Both the position numbers and the translations under genes were made by a program. This document shows, one piece after another, positions 34,622 to 41,263 of a DNA stretch of 64,000 nucleotides. The number at the start of each line of letters is the position of its first letter. Position 1 is the stretch's first letter. The notes under the pieces are model-generated. The model was not told the DNA's origin. It ran no database searches and worked only from the letters and a program-made list of their open reading frames with translations. The DNA lies in contig OZ246004.1 in assembly GCA_965230495.1 (NCBI GenBank), positions 248,001 to 312,000 of the forward strand, given 5' to 3'. Source of the DNA: JACJYM01 sp965230495 (lineage in GTDB: Bacteria; Bacteroidota; Bacteroidia; Chitinophagales; Saprospiraceae).

Positions 34622-35356
34622 TTAATTACGAATTGATATGGTATCCGATAACTTAAAGTCATTTAAGAAAATCTCATAGTCTTTATTTCCTATAGATTTT
34701 GACATTATTCCTATAGTTATTTCAGTTTCTTCTGAAATAATTGACTGTTCAGGAATTAAATAAAGTCGAATTTTTACAGCATTAGCCATTGGAGTGTCAG
34801 GAATTGGAAAATCGTTGGTTAGATAATAATGATGATTGTATATATCATTGTCATCATCAAATAATGTTAATGAGACTTTAAAGCATTCCAACCCGTGGAT
34901 CATTTTAATATCCTCTCTATAATATTTCATAGAGCCGGTTTTATTAATCGCTTCATTTACTCTTTGATTTACTTCGGGATCATAAAACTCATCAACAATA
35001 TCTGTCTCACTAATGATTTCACCATTTTCATCAAAATATTGAAACCTCATGGTAGTATCCTTGTTATTAAACAAAGTATGAGCTCTTATTGCCCCCAGTG
35101 AGTCAAATGATATTACTGCAATTCTGTAGCTATCATAGATTATTTCGTACTCAAACAAATCGCCAAACCATTGTTTTATAATATTTCTATGTCCATCATT
35201 GACGTTCTTGTTTTGTGGTGCGTCTATATAGGTAAGGCCCATCTTCAAAACATGAATAGCATCTTCCTCAGATTGTATTTGGCTCCTTATATTTTTTGAA
35301 GTACTACACGACACAATGGTTAGAAAAGATAATATTGAAATGAAAGTCAAACGCAT
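34622..35356 (-). CDS. Putative lipoprotein, weakly GLPGLI-like
   Basis: A 244-residue product with lipoprotein signal MRLTFISILSFLTIVSC, Cys17 being the lipidation site. The second half has IKMIHGLECFKVSLTLFDDD and YYLTNDFPIPDTP. This recalls the GLPGLI and DUF4412 pattern of a conserved GykC turn followed by a W/Y-Y-T..IP strand, found in abundant Bacteroidota envelope proteins of unknown role. The similarity is weak. Twenty-eight bases separate it from the gene at 35385-35693 upstream on the same strand, so they may be co-transcribed. Confidence 0.65.
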   Translation of the reverse strand: MRLTFISILSFLTIVSCSTSKNIRSQIQSEEDAIHVLKMGLTYIDAPQNKNVNDGHRNIIKQWFGDLFEYEIIYDSYRIAVISFDSLGAIRAHTLFNNKDTTMRFQYFDENGEIISETDIVDEFYDPEVNQRVNEAINKTGSMKYYREDIKMIHGLECFKVSLTLFDDDNDIYNHHYYLTNDFPIPDTPMANAVKIRLYLIPEQSIISEETEITIGIMSKSIGNKDYEIFLNDFKLSDTISIRN

Positions 35357-35384
35357 AATTCAATTTTACACTGCAAAATTAAAC

Positions 35385-35693
35385 CTATTTTTCAAACATT
35401 TTAGGCTTGATGGATTGACCTGCCAATTCTACCATTTCATTTAAGACTCTCATTCTTTCTTTGACAATAACCATTGCCATCTCACAGGCTTCAACATCTG
35501 TAATTTTTCCAGCTATACCAATCAATTCAAATTCAATATTAATGGAAGGTGAGTTCAAAAACCATTTATATTTATCAACATGAAACTTAGAATATACATT
35601 TATAATAAGTGAAGGAAGATAGCATTGAATATGATAAATACCTTCATTCGGGGCATTTTTATTATACTTCTTTTGAATTACTTTCCATGGCAT
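35385..35693 (-). CDS. Hypothetical protein, 102 residues
   Basis: No family recognised. The start is ATG (MPWKVIQKKYNKNAP) and the product appears globular. It has alternating hydrophobic strands (IYHIQCYLPSLIINVYSKFH, INIEFELIGIAGKI) and a helical end (EACEMAMVIVKERMRVLNEM). No signal peptide or membrane segment, so probably cytoplasmic. It sits upstream of the lipoprotein gene at 34622-35356, same strand. The composition is unlike a chance frame. Confidence 0.55.
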   Translation of the reverse strand: MPWKVIQKKYNKNAPNEGIYHIQCYLPSLIINVYSKFHVDKYKWFLNSPSINIEFELIGIAGKITDVEACEMAMVIVKERMRVLNEMVELAGQSIKPKMFEK

Positions 35694-35854
35694 GAAAGTG
35701 GAACAGGGGAAGATGGGTTTGGTTCGGAAAAAAAGTCGAAAGTGTGGTTAGTTTTTTTTGAAATAATGCAACTAAGTAATTACTAGAATATTTGATGGAA
35801 GGCGGATTCCGAAAAGCCTAAACAGAGTAGGATTAATTTAATCTTGTAAATAAT

Positions 35855-36301
35855 ATGAATTCAATTACAAAACTAAGTGTTCATACACTTTTAATTTTTT
35901 TTATTTTCATCTTAATATCGGCATGCACCAAGGATGTAGATAGCTCTATTAGCAATTATGATAATCCGAAAGAAATTGAATCGAGAACAACAGAAAATAT
36001 GGATTTTGTTGATAAAGTAGAAGTTGAATTTGGCGAAATTTCTATTTATAAACTAGAAGATAAGTACCATTACTTCATTACAAATAATTCTGAAAATGAT
36101 GTAAGTTATATCTTTAATGACGCCAATGGAGAGCCTGTTGAAGGCCTTGTTGAAGCTGGTGGAATAGATGTTCCATTTATGGAACAATACTGTATATACT
36201 GGTTTGATTGTGTTTGTGGCGGTGGTGGATGTTCTTGTGGTTGGTATGTCGATTGCTTTACACTTTACGGGATTGGAGAACTTGAATTTACTTACAATTA
36301 A
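35855..36301 (+). CDS. Cys-rich lipoprotein
   Basis: A 148-residue product with a lipoprotein signal (LIFFIFILISAC, Cys24). The middle is acidic, with VEVEFGEISIYKLEDKYHYF. The last 40 residues hold a dense Cys cluster, CIYWFDCVCGGGGCSCGWYVDC, seven Cys in 22 residues with a Gly4 turn. This could bind a metal or form disulphides. No known family. It could be a small envelope or secreted toxin-like peptide precursor, but there is no evidence for that. A hairpin follows its stop. Confidence 0.65.
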   Translation: MNSITKLSVHTLLIFFIFILISACTKDVDSSISNYDNPKEIESRTTENMDFVDKVEVEFGEISIYKLEDKYHYFITNNSENDVSYIFNDANGEPVEGLVEAGGIDVPFMEQYCIYWFDCVCGGGGCSCGWYVDCFTLYGIGELEFTYN

Positions 36302-36315
36302 ATCAAGGAGGTTAG

Positions 36316-36355
36316 CTTATAGGAAAATAACGAATAGAAGTTATTTTCTTATAAG
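36316..36355. terminator. AT-rich hairpin after the Cys-rich lipoprotein gene
   Basis: CTTATAGGAAAATAAC pairs with GTTATTTTCTTATAAG over 16 positions, one a G-T pair, with an eight-base loop. It lacks a distinct T-run after the stem, so terminator function is likely but not certain. Confidence 0.55.
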
Positions 36356-36475
36356 TTCAACTACTTGCCATTCCATGTTAATATCACTGAGTTTTTACAT
36401 AGATCTTTAATTTCTATTTTGCAGGAATATTTGCAGGCTGGTTTTTTCAACATCATATACAAACACCCATATTGA

Positions 36476-36847
36476 TTAATTCTTCCTCCTTGCTACTTCA
36501 GTATCAACTTTAATAACCTTCAAAAACAAACGACAAGCCACCATTGGCATAAACATTTGAGTTTTCCAGTTAACATTACTGTTCGACTCACAATCAGCTT
36601 TATAAACGAAGCCTTCATCAGTCTTAGCCCATGGTTCTTTTACCCAAATTATATCACCAACATTCATTGGTTTCTTATAAACCGATTCATTAAAAACTAA
36701 CTTCTTCCTTTCCTCAAATGGTAAATCGCTCAATTCGGGATATCTCACTTGCTTAGTAAAATTAACTGGACGTTTTATCTGCTTTAAATCACCATCTAGA
36801 ATTGATCGCACCTCTTCTGTTGAACTAAGTATGTGTCGGAAAGTCAT
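36476..36847 (-). CDS. ASCH-like protein, phage-type
   Basis: A 123-residue product that resembles phage-encoded ASCH-superfamily proteins (PUA-like RNA-binding fold). IKRPVNFTKQVRYPEL (residues about 25-40) and MNVGDIIWVKEPWAK (about 61-75) are the first strand and the GD.iwv.E.w turn. The ending MFMPMVACRLFLKVIKVDTEV resembles the family's M-P..A-R-FL-V segment. Usual phage versions continue for another 30-60 residues, so the C-terminus may be truncated here. The function of the phage group is unknown. It lies downstream (on the minus strand) of the SUKH gene, whose recombination-like end separates them. Confidence 0.6.
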   Translation of the reverse strand: MTFRHILSSTEEVRSILDGDLKQIKRPVNFTKQVRYPELSDLPFEERKKLVFNESVYKKPMNVGDIIWVKEPWAKTDEGFVYKADCESNSNVNWKTQMFMPMVACRLFLKVIKVDTEVARRKN

Positions 36848-36901
36848 TGGAAGTAAAAATATTAAATATCCTTAAAATGTCACAAGTATAAACATCCCGC
36901 G

Positions 36902-36943
36902 TTATAAACCTGATTTGTATTAGCAATGCAAATTGGAGTATAA
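36902..36943 (-). repeat. Imperfect palindrome between ASCH-like and SUKH genes
   Basis: Arms TTATA and TATAA, CC and GG, TTTG and CAAA, ATT and AAT are nested with unpaired steps between. Such a broken stem is typical of attC-like sites, but the ends lack the expected core sequences. Confidence 0.4.
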
Positions 36944-36959
36944 TTTCAGGAAGGGTGGT

Positions 36960-37013
36960 GATCAACACAGCCTACTGACAGGTGGCTATGATGTGCTACA
37001 CATTGTTCTCAGC
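36960..37013 (-). other. Candidate attC-like recombination site after the SUKH gene
   Basis: Read on the minus strand, GCTGAGAAC starts one base after the SUKH stop, followed by CATAGCC and GGCTGTG arms that pair with one wobble, and GTTGATC as a possible right core. The left core is the exact inverse complement of the GTTCTCAGC that precedes the gene (37597-37605). That is the relation expected between the two ends of one integron-type cassette. Confidence 0.45.
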
Positions 37014-37014
37014 T

Positions 37015-37572
37015 TCAAGCTTCTTTTATCCTCCAAAAATCTTCTCCCCAATTTTTATAAAGATTCTTTTCATCAATTGGAGGGCTTTCAAAGTCGTATT
37101 TTGCAAGATGCATTTTTTGTATTAATTCAAATATATTTTCAGCAATATACTCAATTATACTACTATCAGTGTTGTGGAATATTTTATCCTTATTACTTTC
37201 CCCAATCCCAACTAGGAGTCCTCCACTGTATCCATGATTAGCAATAAATAAGAAGTCTTTTAAATAACCCTCGTTACTTCTTTGAAAACTAAGGACTTCT
37301 TCTGGCTCTTTAAAAAAGTCGAATGAAAATTCGTCATCATCAGATGTGTAACTATCTTTCTCAATGGAAGAGTAAATAGGAACGACGAAACTTCCATAGC
37401 CTTCTTTATTATTAAACTTATATTTTATATGAGCGAAACAGGGTTGGAAAACGGTAATGAAACTTCTATAAATAGGAGGAAGTGTTATTTGGTATTTGTT
37501 TTCCAAATGATTAATATCTAAAATTGTTTCCCGGAATTGTAGAAACCTAAAAATATTTTTGTCGAAGATCAC
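37015..37572 (-). CDS. SMI1/KNR4 (SUKH) family protein, possible immunity protein
   Basis: A 185-residue SUKH-superfamily protein. LENKYQITLPPIYRSFI (residues about 24-40) is the family's first helix and turn. FLFIANHGYSGGLLVGIGE and KIFHNTDSSIIEYIAENIFELI (residues about 105-150) are the conserved core strands and the final helix. In bacteria, SUKH proteins typically neutralise polymorphic nuclease or deaminase toxins, or bind toxin tails of contact systems. No toxin gene is near, so it looks like an orphan immunity gene, perhaps against kin or phage. It starts with GTG. Its 5' leader and 3' end lie inside two inverse-complementary cores that define a cassette-like unit. Confidence 0.8.
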   Translation of the reverse strand: MIFDKNIFRFLQFRETILDINHLENKYQITLPPIYRSFITVFQPCFAHIKYKFNNKEGYGSFVVPIYSSIEKDSYTSDDDEFSFDFFKEPEEVLSFQRSNEGYLKDFLFIANHGYSGGLLVGIGESNKDKIFHNTDSSIIEYIAENIFELIQKMHLAKYDFESPPIDEKNLYKNWGEDFWRIKEA

Positions 37573-37596
37573 TTCTTAATGTTTTATCAAATTGTT

Positions 37597-37666
37597 GCTG
37601 AGAACGGATAATGACATGCTCTGTGACGACGATAGGAAGTCATGGAGCATGTCTAATGTTATGTTC
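37597..37666 (-). other. Candidate attC-like site before the SUKH gene
   Basis: A 15-bp stem (GACATGCTC, then UG, then UGAC; 37613-37627 with 37639-37653, two wobble pairs) with an 11-base loop is framed on the minus strand by ACATAAC on the left and GTTCTCAGC on the right. The stem-plus-core arrangement and 4-7-base spacers fit an attC site, but no integrase is in the window. Confidence 0.45.
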
Positions 37667-38148
37667 AGATTCATATGAATTGCAAGCTAAGCAATCGTTG
37701 TTATTTTTTACAGCAAAAACATCCCTTATTCCCCATATCGGAATGCCGATGGCAAAAATATGACGTCATTATCTATGATATGCGTCTGTTTTTTTGACAA
37801 AAGATGACCTTAATAGTTAATTAAAACTTGACATTGTCCTTGAAATTCGCTAACTTTTGGCAAGTTTTTAAACGTCTTACGTTTTTAAAAGCAAGCTTTT
37901 AACACGACTCGTCGTAAAACTTGATCTAAAATTTAGCCCCATTACAATGTTTTATTTTCAACATAAATATTCATCCTTAGGCATCTGGTATGGGGGCTGA
38001 TGTGTGAAAAATAATTGAATCATAACTACTTTATATCAGGAATAAATTTATCTCTTTATTCCGCTTTTTCATAATTTCACTCCACCTTCCTCATTTCCAA
38101 CGTACCATAAGATTTCCCTATTGGCTTGTCGTGGCTTTCTATTCCGAG
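37667..38148. other. Noncoding stretch rich in small palindromes
   Basis: No plausible gene. It holds ATCGG-AATG-CCGAT near 37739, AAACGT-CTT-ACGTTT near 37871, and an imperfect palindrome at 37893-37922 centred on ACGAC-TC-GTCGT. I see no clear promoter or known RNA. It may be a decayed cassette area or contain an unannotated RNA. Confidence 0.5.
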
Positions 38149-38271
38149 TTAACTAGCCATCTGACTAAATAGCCAGTATATCCAAATAGCCATTAGAATA
38201 GCACTTAGGACTAGACTGAAAAAGACTATCCAAAATGCACCTTGCAACCATTCCCATAATTTCTTTTTCAT
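38149..38271 (-). CDS. Small single-pass membrane protein coupled to the XRE repressor
   Basis: A 40-residue peptide. It begins MKKKLWEWLQGAFW and continues with one strongly hydrophobic segment of about 24 residues (WIVFFSLVLSAILMAIWIYW), ending FSQMAS. Its ATG overlaps the TGA of the upstream XRE gene (ATGA), so it is probably translated by re-initiation from the same transcript. A basic N-terminus and single helix predict insertion in the inner membrane. It may be a small toxin-like or holin-like protein kept in check by the regulator, or a phage exclusion peptide; both are inference. Good initiation context, frame and coupling make it likely real despite the small size. Confidence 0.65.
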   Translation of the reverse strand: MKKKLWEWLQGAFWIVFFSLVLSAILMAIWIYWLFSQMAS

Positions 38272-38546
38272 TTCTTCAAATAACCAACTTCAATAAAATT
38301 ACCTTCCTCATCTTTTTCATAGATAGTTTTGTAGTCTGGCGGTGTGCTATCAAACAGTTCTAAGATGCTAATTCCTAAAGTATCGGCGATGGCCTCTAAT
38401 GTCTCTAACTTTGGACTTTGGTTTTTGTTTACTATGTTGCTAAGAGAGACCCTCGACAGTTTATGTCCCTTGTCTGTCATGGTTTTGGATAACTCAGTCA
38501 AAGAAATATTTTTTGCCCTTAAAACTTCATCCAATATCAATGTCAT
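38268..38546 (-). CDS. XRE-family HTH transcriptional regulator
   Basis: A 92-residue Cro/C1-type DNA-binding protein. The HTH spans residues about 4-60: LDEVLRAKNISLTELSKTM, then LSRVSLSNIVNKNQSPKLETLEAIADTLGISILELF. The C-terminal tail of about 30 residues is short, so it is likely a small repressor of the phage or mobile-element kind. It faces the operon at 38687 across a 140-base region with two near-identical 19-bp repeats. Each repeat overlaps a -7 box, so it probably represses both promoters. Its stop overlaps the start of the small membrane protein. Start ATG. Confidence 0.88.
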   Translation of the reverse strand: MTLILDEVLRAKNISLTELSKTMTDKGHKLSRVSLSNIVNKNQSPKLETLEAIADTLGISILELFDSTPPDYKTIYEKDEEGNFIEVGYLKK

Positions 38547-38565
38547 TATAAAGTATATTTTACAA

Positions 38566-38587
38566 CAAAAGTAAACTATTCTTTACG
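38566..38587 (-). promoter_or_regulatory. Operator 1 and XRE promoter -7 box
   Basis: The minus-strand -7 box TACTTTTG (38573-38566) directs transcription of the XRE gene. It overlaps operator copy 1, AAGTAAACTATTCTTTACG (38569-38587), which contains the inverted arms GTAAA and TTTAC. Confidence 0.65.
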
Positions 38588-38623
38588 AAATATAAAATAA
38601 TTCAAATAAACATTACAAGTTAC

Positions 38624-38654
38624 TTGCAAATAAGTAAACTATACCTTATGTTTG
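38624..38654 (+). promoter_or_regulatory. Operator 2 and operon promoter (-33 TTG, -7 TATGTTTG)
   Basis: TTG (38624-38626), a 20-base spacer and TATGTTTG (38647-38654) form a full Bacteroidota promoter for the small-gene operon. Operator copy 2, AAGTAAACTATACCTTATG (38632-38650), overlaps it and is 16/19 identical to copy 1, which lies 63 bases away. ATAAG and CTTAT form inverted arms. Confidence 0.7.
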
Positions 38655-38686
38655 TACTATAATTGTTAATCAAACTTTACAGCACA

Positions 38687-39250
38687 ATGAAAAACTTACA
38701 AACTCTAGCAGAAAAAATCAACAACTTCAATTCTTTTTATGAGATGTCAGACTGCCATAATAGATACATGGATGGAGAGAGCAAAAACGCAGAGATCAAA
38801 GAAGAGTTGAAAAACTTGTCAAACAGAGAGTTGATCGAATTAAGATCATTGATAACAAAATCAGAGGATATCGTTAATAGATATTGGGGTGAATATTTTG
38901 AGAACTTGGAACCTGAGCCAACGACAGAAAATCCAAAGTCTATTATCTTCAAAAATGCGTGGTACTACTTCAAAAAAGGCATCTATGTTTCATTTGGTGA
39001 ATGTTTGAGAGCTGCATGGAAAGCGTATAAGGCTGTTAAATCACTTTCTAGCGGTATTGTGTCGCTCACATACAGAAAAGCAACAGGAGAGATCAGAAAC
39101 GCCACAGGAACGTTAAATATGTCATTTTACACGCCGAGCAAAAAAGGTGTACGAAGAGAATCCAAACCGGATACTATAAAATATTTCGATCTTGAAAAAC
39201 AGGCATGGCGTATGTTTCGGATTGAAAGACTTATCAATTTAGCGGCTTAA
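38687..39250 (+). CDS. Hypothetical protein with SH3-barrel-like (DUF2693-type) C-terminus
   Basis: A 187-residue product. The N-terminal 60 residues are helical and charged (LQTLAEKINNFNSFYEMSDC). Residues about 125-187 resemble the SH3 beta-barrel family seen in phages and conjugative elements of Bacteroidota (from memory DUF2693): VSLTYRKATGEIRNATGTLN, then DTIKYFDLEKQAWRMFRIERL. The role of that family is unknown. I use the ATG at 38687 and not the TTG at 38663, because the operon promoter would start the transcript very near the TTG. First gene of a four-gene operon. Confidence 0.7.
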   Translation: MKNLQTLAEKINNFNSFYEMSDCHNRYMDGESKNAEIKEELKNLSNRELIELRSLITKSEDIVNRYWGEYFENLEPEPTTENPKSIIFKNAWYYFKKGIYVSFGECLRAAWKAYKAVKSLSSGIVSLTYRKATGEIRNATGTLNMSFYTPSKKGVRRESKPDTIKYFDLEKQAWRMFRIERLINLAA

Positions 39251-39263
39251 AAATAAAAATAAT

Positions 39264-39536
39264 ATGAATACACCTGAAGTACTAGGAGCCATTGAGATAA
39301 TCAAGGCCAATAATAATTTGCTCAAACTTATTTATAAAGAGCTTAACAGGATTAATACTCCGAATAAGATGATGTCACTTGAAGAAGTCGCTGAGTACAC
39401 TAAGTATAGCAAGGAATCTATCAGGAAACGATACAAAAATGAAATTGGCTATTCTCAGAGAGGAAAGAGTCTAATCTTCAAAAGAAAAGATATAGATGCT
39501 TGGATTGATAAAAACTATACACCGGGAATAAAATAA
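39264..39536 (+). CDS. Excisionase-like small HTH protein
   Basis: A 90-residue product. Residues about 36-85 form an HTH_17/excisionase-like winged helix: MSLEEVAEYTKYSKESIRKR, then SQRGKSLIFKRKDIDAWIDK. Such proteins act as recombination directionality factors or small regulators of mobile elements. The N-terminus MNTPEVLGAIEII resembles the start of the next gene (MIKTPEVIDHH). Thirteen bases after the first gene of the operon. No integrase is close, so any mobile-element link is only by analogy. Confidence 0.72.
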   Translation: MNTPEVLGAIEIIKANNNLLKLIYKELNRINTPNKMMSLEEVAEYTKYSKESIRKRYKNEIGYSQRGKSLIFKRKDIDAWIDKNYTPGIK

Positions 39537-39561
39537 TTTACAAACTTTAAAACTTACACAA

Positions 39562-39864
39562 ATGATTAAGACACCAGAGGTGATAGATCACCACACTCAA
39601 GATTTTTATAAAACTATTGAAGGTTTTTTTATGAAGGCATCGACGGCTGATTACATGGAAAGTCAAAACCTTTTAATCTCCCATTTTATAACAAAAATCT
39701 TTAAGTACTGGGAGTGTGAAGAGGATAAAGATAGTCGATTAGAAAATATTGAAAAGGAAATACAATCTACTGTTTGGACTTCTAATATTCAAATGGAATT
39801 TATTGCTAGATTGTCAGAGACTTGGACTAACTATAAAGAGGCGAACAACATTAAAATCAAATAA
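39562..39864 (+). CDS. Hypothetical protein, 100 residues
   Basis: No family recognised. The product appears helical and acidic (MIKTPEVIDHHTQDFYKTI, then FITKIFKYWECEEDKDSR, then FIARLSETWTNYKEANN). No signal peptide. It is preceded by AAAACTTACACAA directly before ATG, a leader shared with the next gene. Third gene of the operon repressed by the XRE protein (inference). Confidence 0.6.
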   Translation: MIKTPEVIDHHTQDFYKTIEGFFMKASTADYMESQNLLISHFITKIFKYWECEEDKDSRLENIEKEIQSTVWTSNIQMEFIARLSETWTNYKEANNIKIK

Positions 39865-39881
39865 TTAAAAACTTACACACA

Positions 39882-40388
39882 ATGGAAAATTTAAAGAAAC
39901 TCTACATTAGATATAATGACCTTTTAGATCAATTGGACAAAAGTTATGACGATATAGGTAAAGAGGTGGACGAACTTGTACTTAATATCATTGGAAACCC
40001 AGACAGCTACTTGAAACCAATAAGTAAAGAGCTGATTGAAAAGGCAAAACAAATGTTTAAACTATACGTGGACTTTGATAATAGCGTGGATGCGGACAGG
40101 ACAATTTTTATAAACAGACAATTTGCGGTTTGGAGAGGATTAGATTTGTTGTTCTTATGGGATGACAATAAACCTATTGACCTTTTAAGATCGGCTGAGC
40201 CATTTTGTTGCCTATCGAATAAATCAAAAAGAGAATTAAAGGGAATAATTGAATTAAGTCATAAAATAGATATGGCAATTGAGGATCTCGAAGGCAACGA
40301 ATTGTTTGAAATTGCCAAGACGTATAATTTGCCGCAAAGAACATCAAGAAGTGACTTATCAAGAAAACTAAAGGGTCTAGCCGCCTAA
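39882..40388 (+). CDS. Hypothetical protein, 168 residues
   Basis: No family recognised. The product is predicted helical, with a charged N-terminus (LKKLYIRYNDLLDQLDKSYDD) and a Cys pair in SAEPFCCLSNKSKREL. The ending LPQRTSRSDLSRKLKGLAA resembles the LINLAA end of the first operon gene. Leader AAAAACTTACACACA precedes the ATG. Last gene of the operon; a good terminator follows 20 bases later. Confidence 0.6.
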   Translation: MENLKKLYIRYNDLLDQLDKSYDDIGKEVDELVLNIIGNPDSYLKPISKELIEKAKQMFKLYVDFDNSVDADRTIFINRQFAVWRGLDLLFLWDDNKPIDLLRSAEPFCCLSNKSKRELKGIIELSHKIDMAIEDLEGNELFEIAKTYNLPQRTSRSDLSRKLKGLAA

Positions 40389-40407
40389 AGAAGTCGACTC
40401 ATTTTTT

Positions 40408-40440
40408 AAGGGTGGTCCAGTTGTTGGGCTGCCCTTTTTT
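40408..40440 (+). terminator. Terminator of the small-gene operon
   Basis: AAGGGTGGTCC and GGGCTGCCCTT pair over nine or more positions with three wobbles, followed by TTTTTT. It lies 20 bases after the fourth gene. Confidence 0.8.
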
Positions 40441-40453
40441 ATTCAAATCATTG

Positions 40454-40461
40454 TACATTTG
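40454..40461 (+). promoter_or_regulatory. Promoter -7 box of the membrane protein gene
   Basis: TACATTTG matches TAnnTTTG exactly, 13 bases before the ATG at 40475. Confidence 0.6.
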
Positions 40462-40474
40462 AGGTATTCATATA

Positions 40475-41263
40475 ATGGCATTGGTGATGAAAAATATTCT
40501 GGAAAAAATTGATTGGGTTTTTATTTCTAAATTTGGAAAGAACAATTACGTCAAGAGAACTTATGTATTTTTAGTACTTGTTCCTTTTGTAGTAAATGCT
40601 GCCAATAAATTAGGGTATGAAAAACTCATAGAGTCAATTCCATTTAGTTGGCATATGTTCTTTTATAGTGCTGTTTTCTTTACTTTAGGAACAGTAGTTT
40701 ATAATATTTATGCTCCTCCAATACTGAAGGAAAACGACTCTTTTAAAGACTTTTTAGGTGATCACAAAACATGGAGTCACATTAAGCATTACTATGAATA
40801 TTTTAAATTCCCTGAGATGGAATATTTGGAGATAGAGAAGAACTATGAGCAGCAAACTCAAAGGCCGAGATCGTGGATTAATAGAGAGGATTTGGAGAAA
40901 TTCTTGATCTCAAAAAATACACCTAAGAGAAAACAAGCCAAATTTCTTGCTCTACATAGTTATTATTATGGACAAAAAGAGATTTCATATTACAGTTCTT
41001 ATGGGGCCTCCATGGAATATGCTCAAGAATCAAAAACAAATGTAGAGAAACATTTGGAGGGTAGGAATGAAAAAAATGACAAATACAATTTGAAGTATGC
41101 GTTTTGGGAATTGTTTAAATACGCTCGAAAACATGATGAATTAGCAATGTGGTGTTGTGCATTTTTCATTGGGGTTGGAACGATTCTGCTATCTATAGTG
41201 ATGATTAATAGTATTTGTGTAGTTGTAGAAAGCGGTTTTACGGTATGGATTGACTCTAAATAA
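40475..41263 (+). CDS. Membrane protein of unknown function
   Basis: A 262-residue protein with three predicted membrane segments: YVFLVLVPFVVNAANKLG (residues about 30-45), MFFYSAVFFTLGTVVYNIY (about 61-80) and FFIGVGTILLSIVMINSICV (about 232-252). A charged cytoplasmic region of about 150 residues lies between the second and third (EIEKNYEQQTQRPRSWINRE, KRKQAKFLALHSYYYGQK). No family recognised. The architecture resembles small defence-type effectors with membrane anchors, but no enzymatic domain is visible. It stands between the operon terminator and two tRNA genes, with its own promoter. Confidence 0.65.
   Translation: MALVMKNILEKIDWVFISKFGKNNYVKRTYVFLVLVPFVVNAANKLGYEKLIESIPFSWHMFFYSAVFFTLGTVVYNIYAPPILKENDSFKDFLGDHKTWSHIKHYYEYFKFPEMEYLEIEKNYEQQTQRPRSWINREDLEKFLISKNTPKRKQAKFLALHSYYYGQKEISYYSSYGASMEYAQESKTNVEKHLEGRNEKNDKYNLKYAFWELFKYARKHDELAMWCCAFFIGVGTILLSIVMINSICVVVESGFTVWIDSK

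Noticed and set aside
36933..37241. Plus-strand ORF of 102 codons over the SUKH gene
   Set aside because: It is antisense to a recognisable SUKH coding sequence and has no family or good composition.
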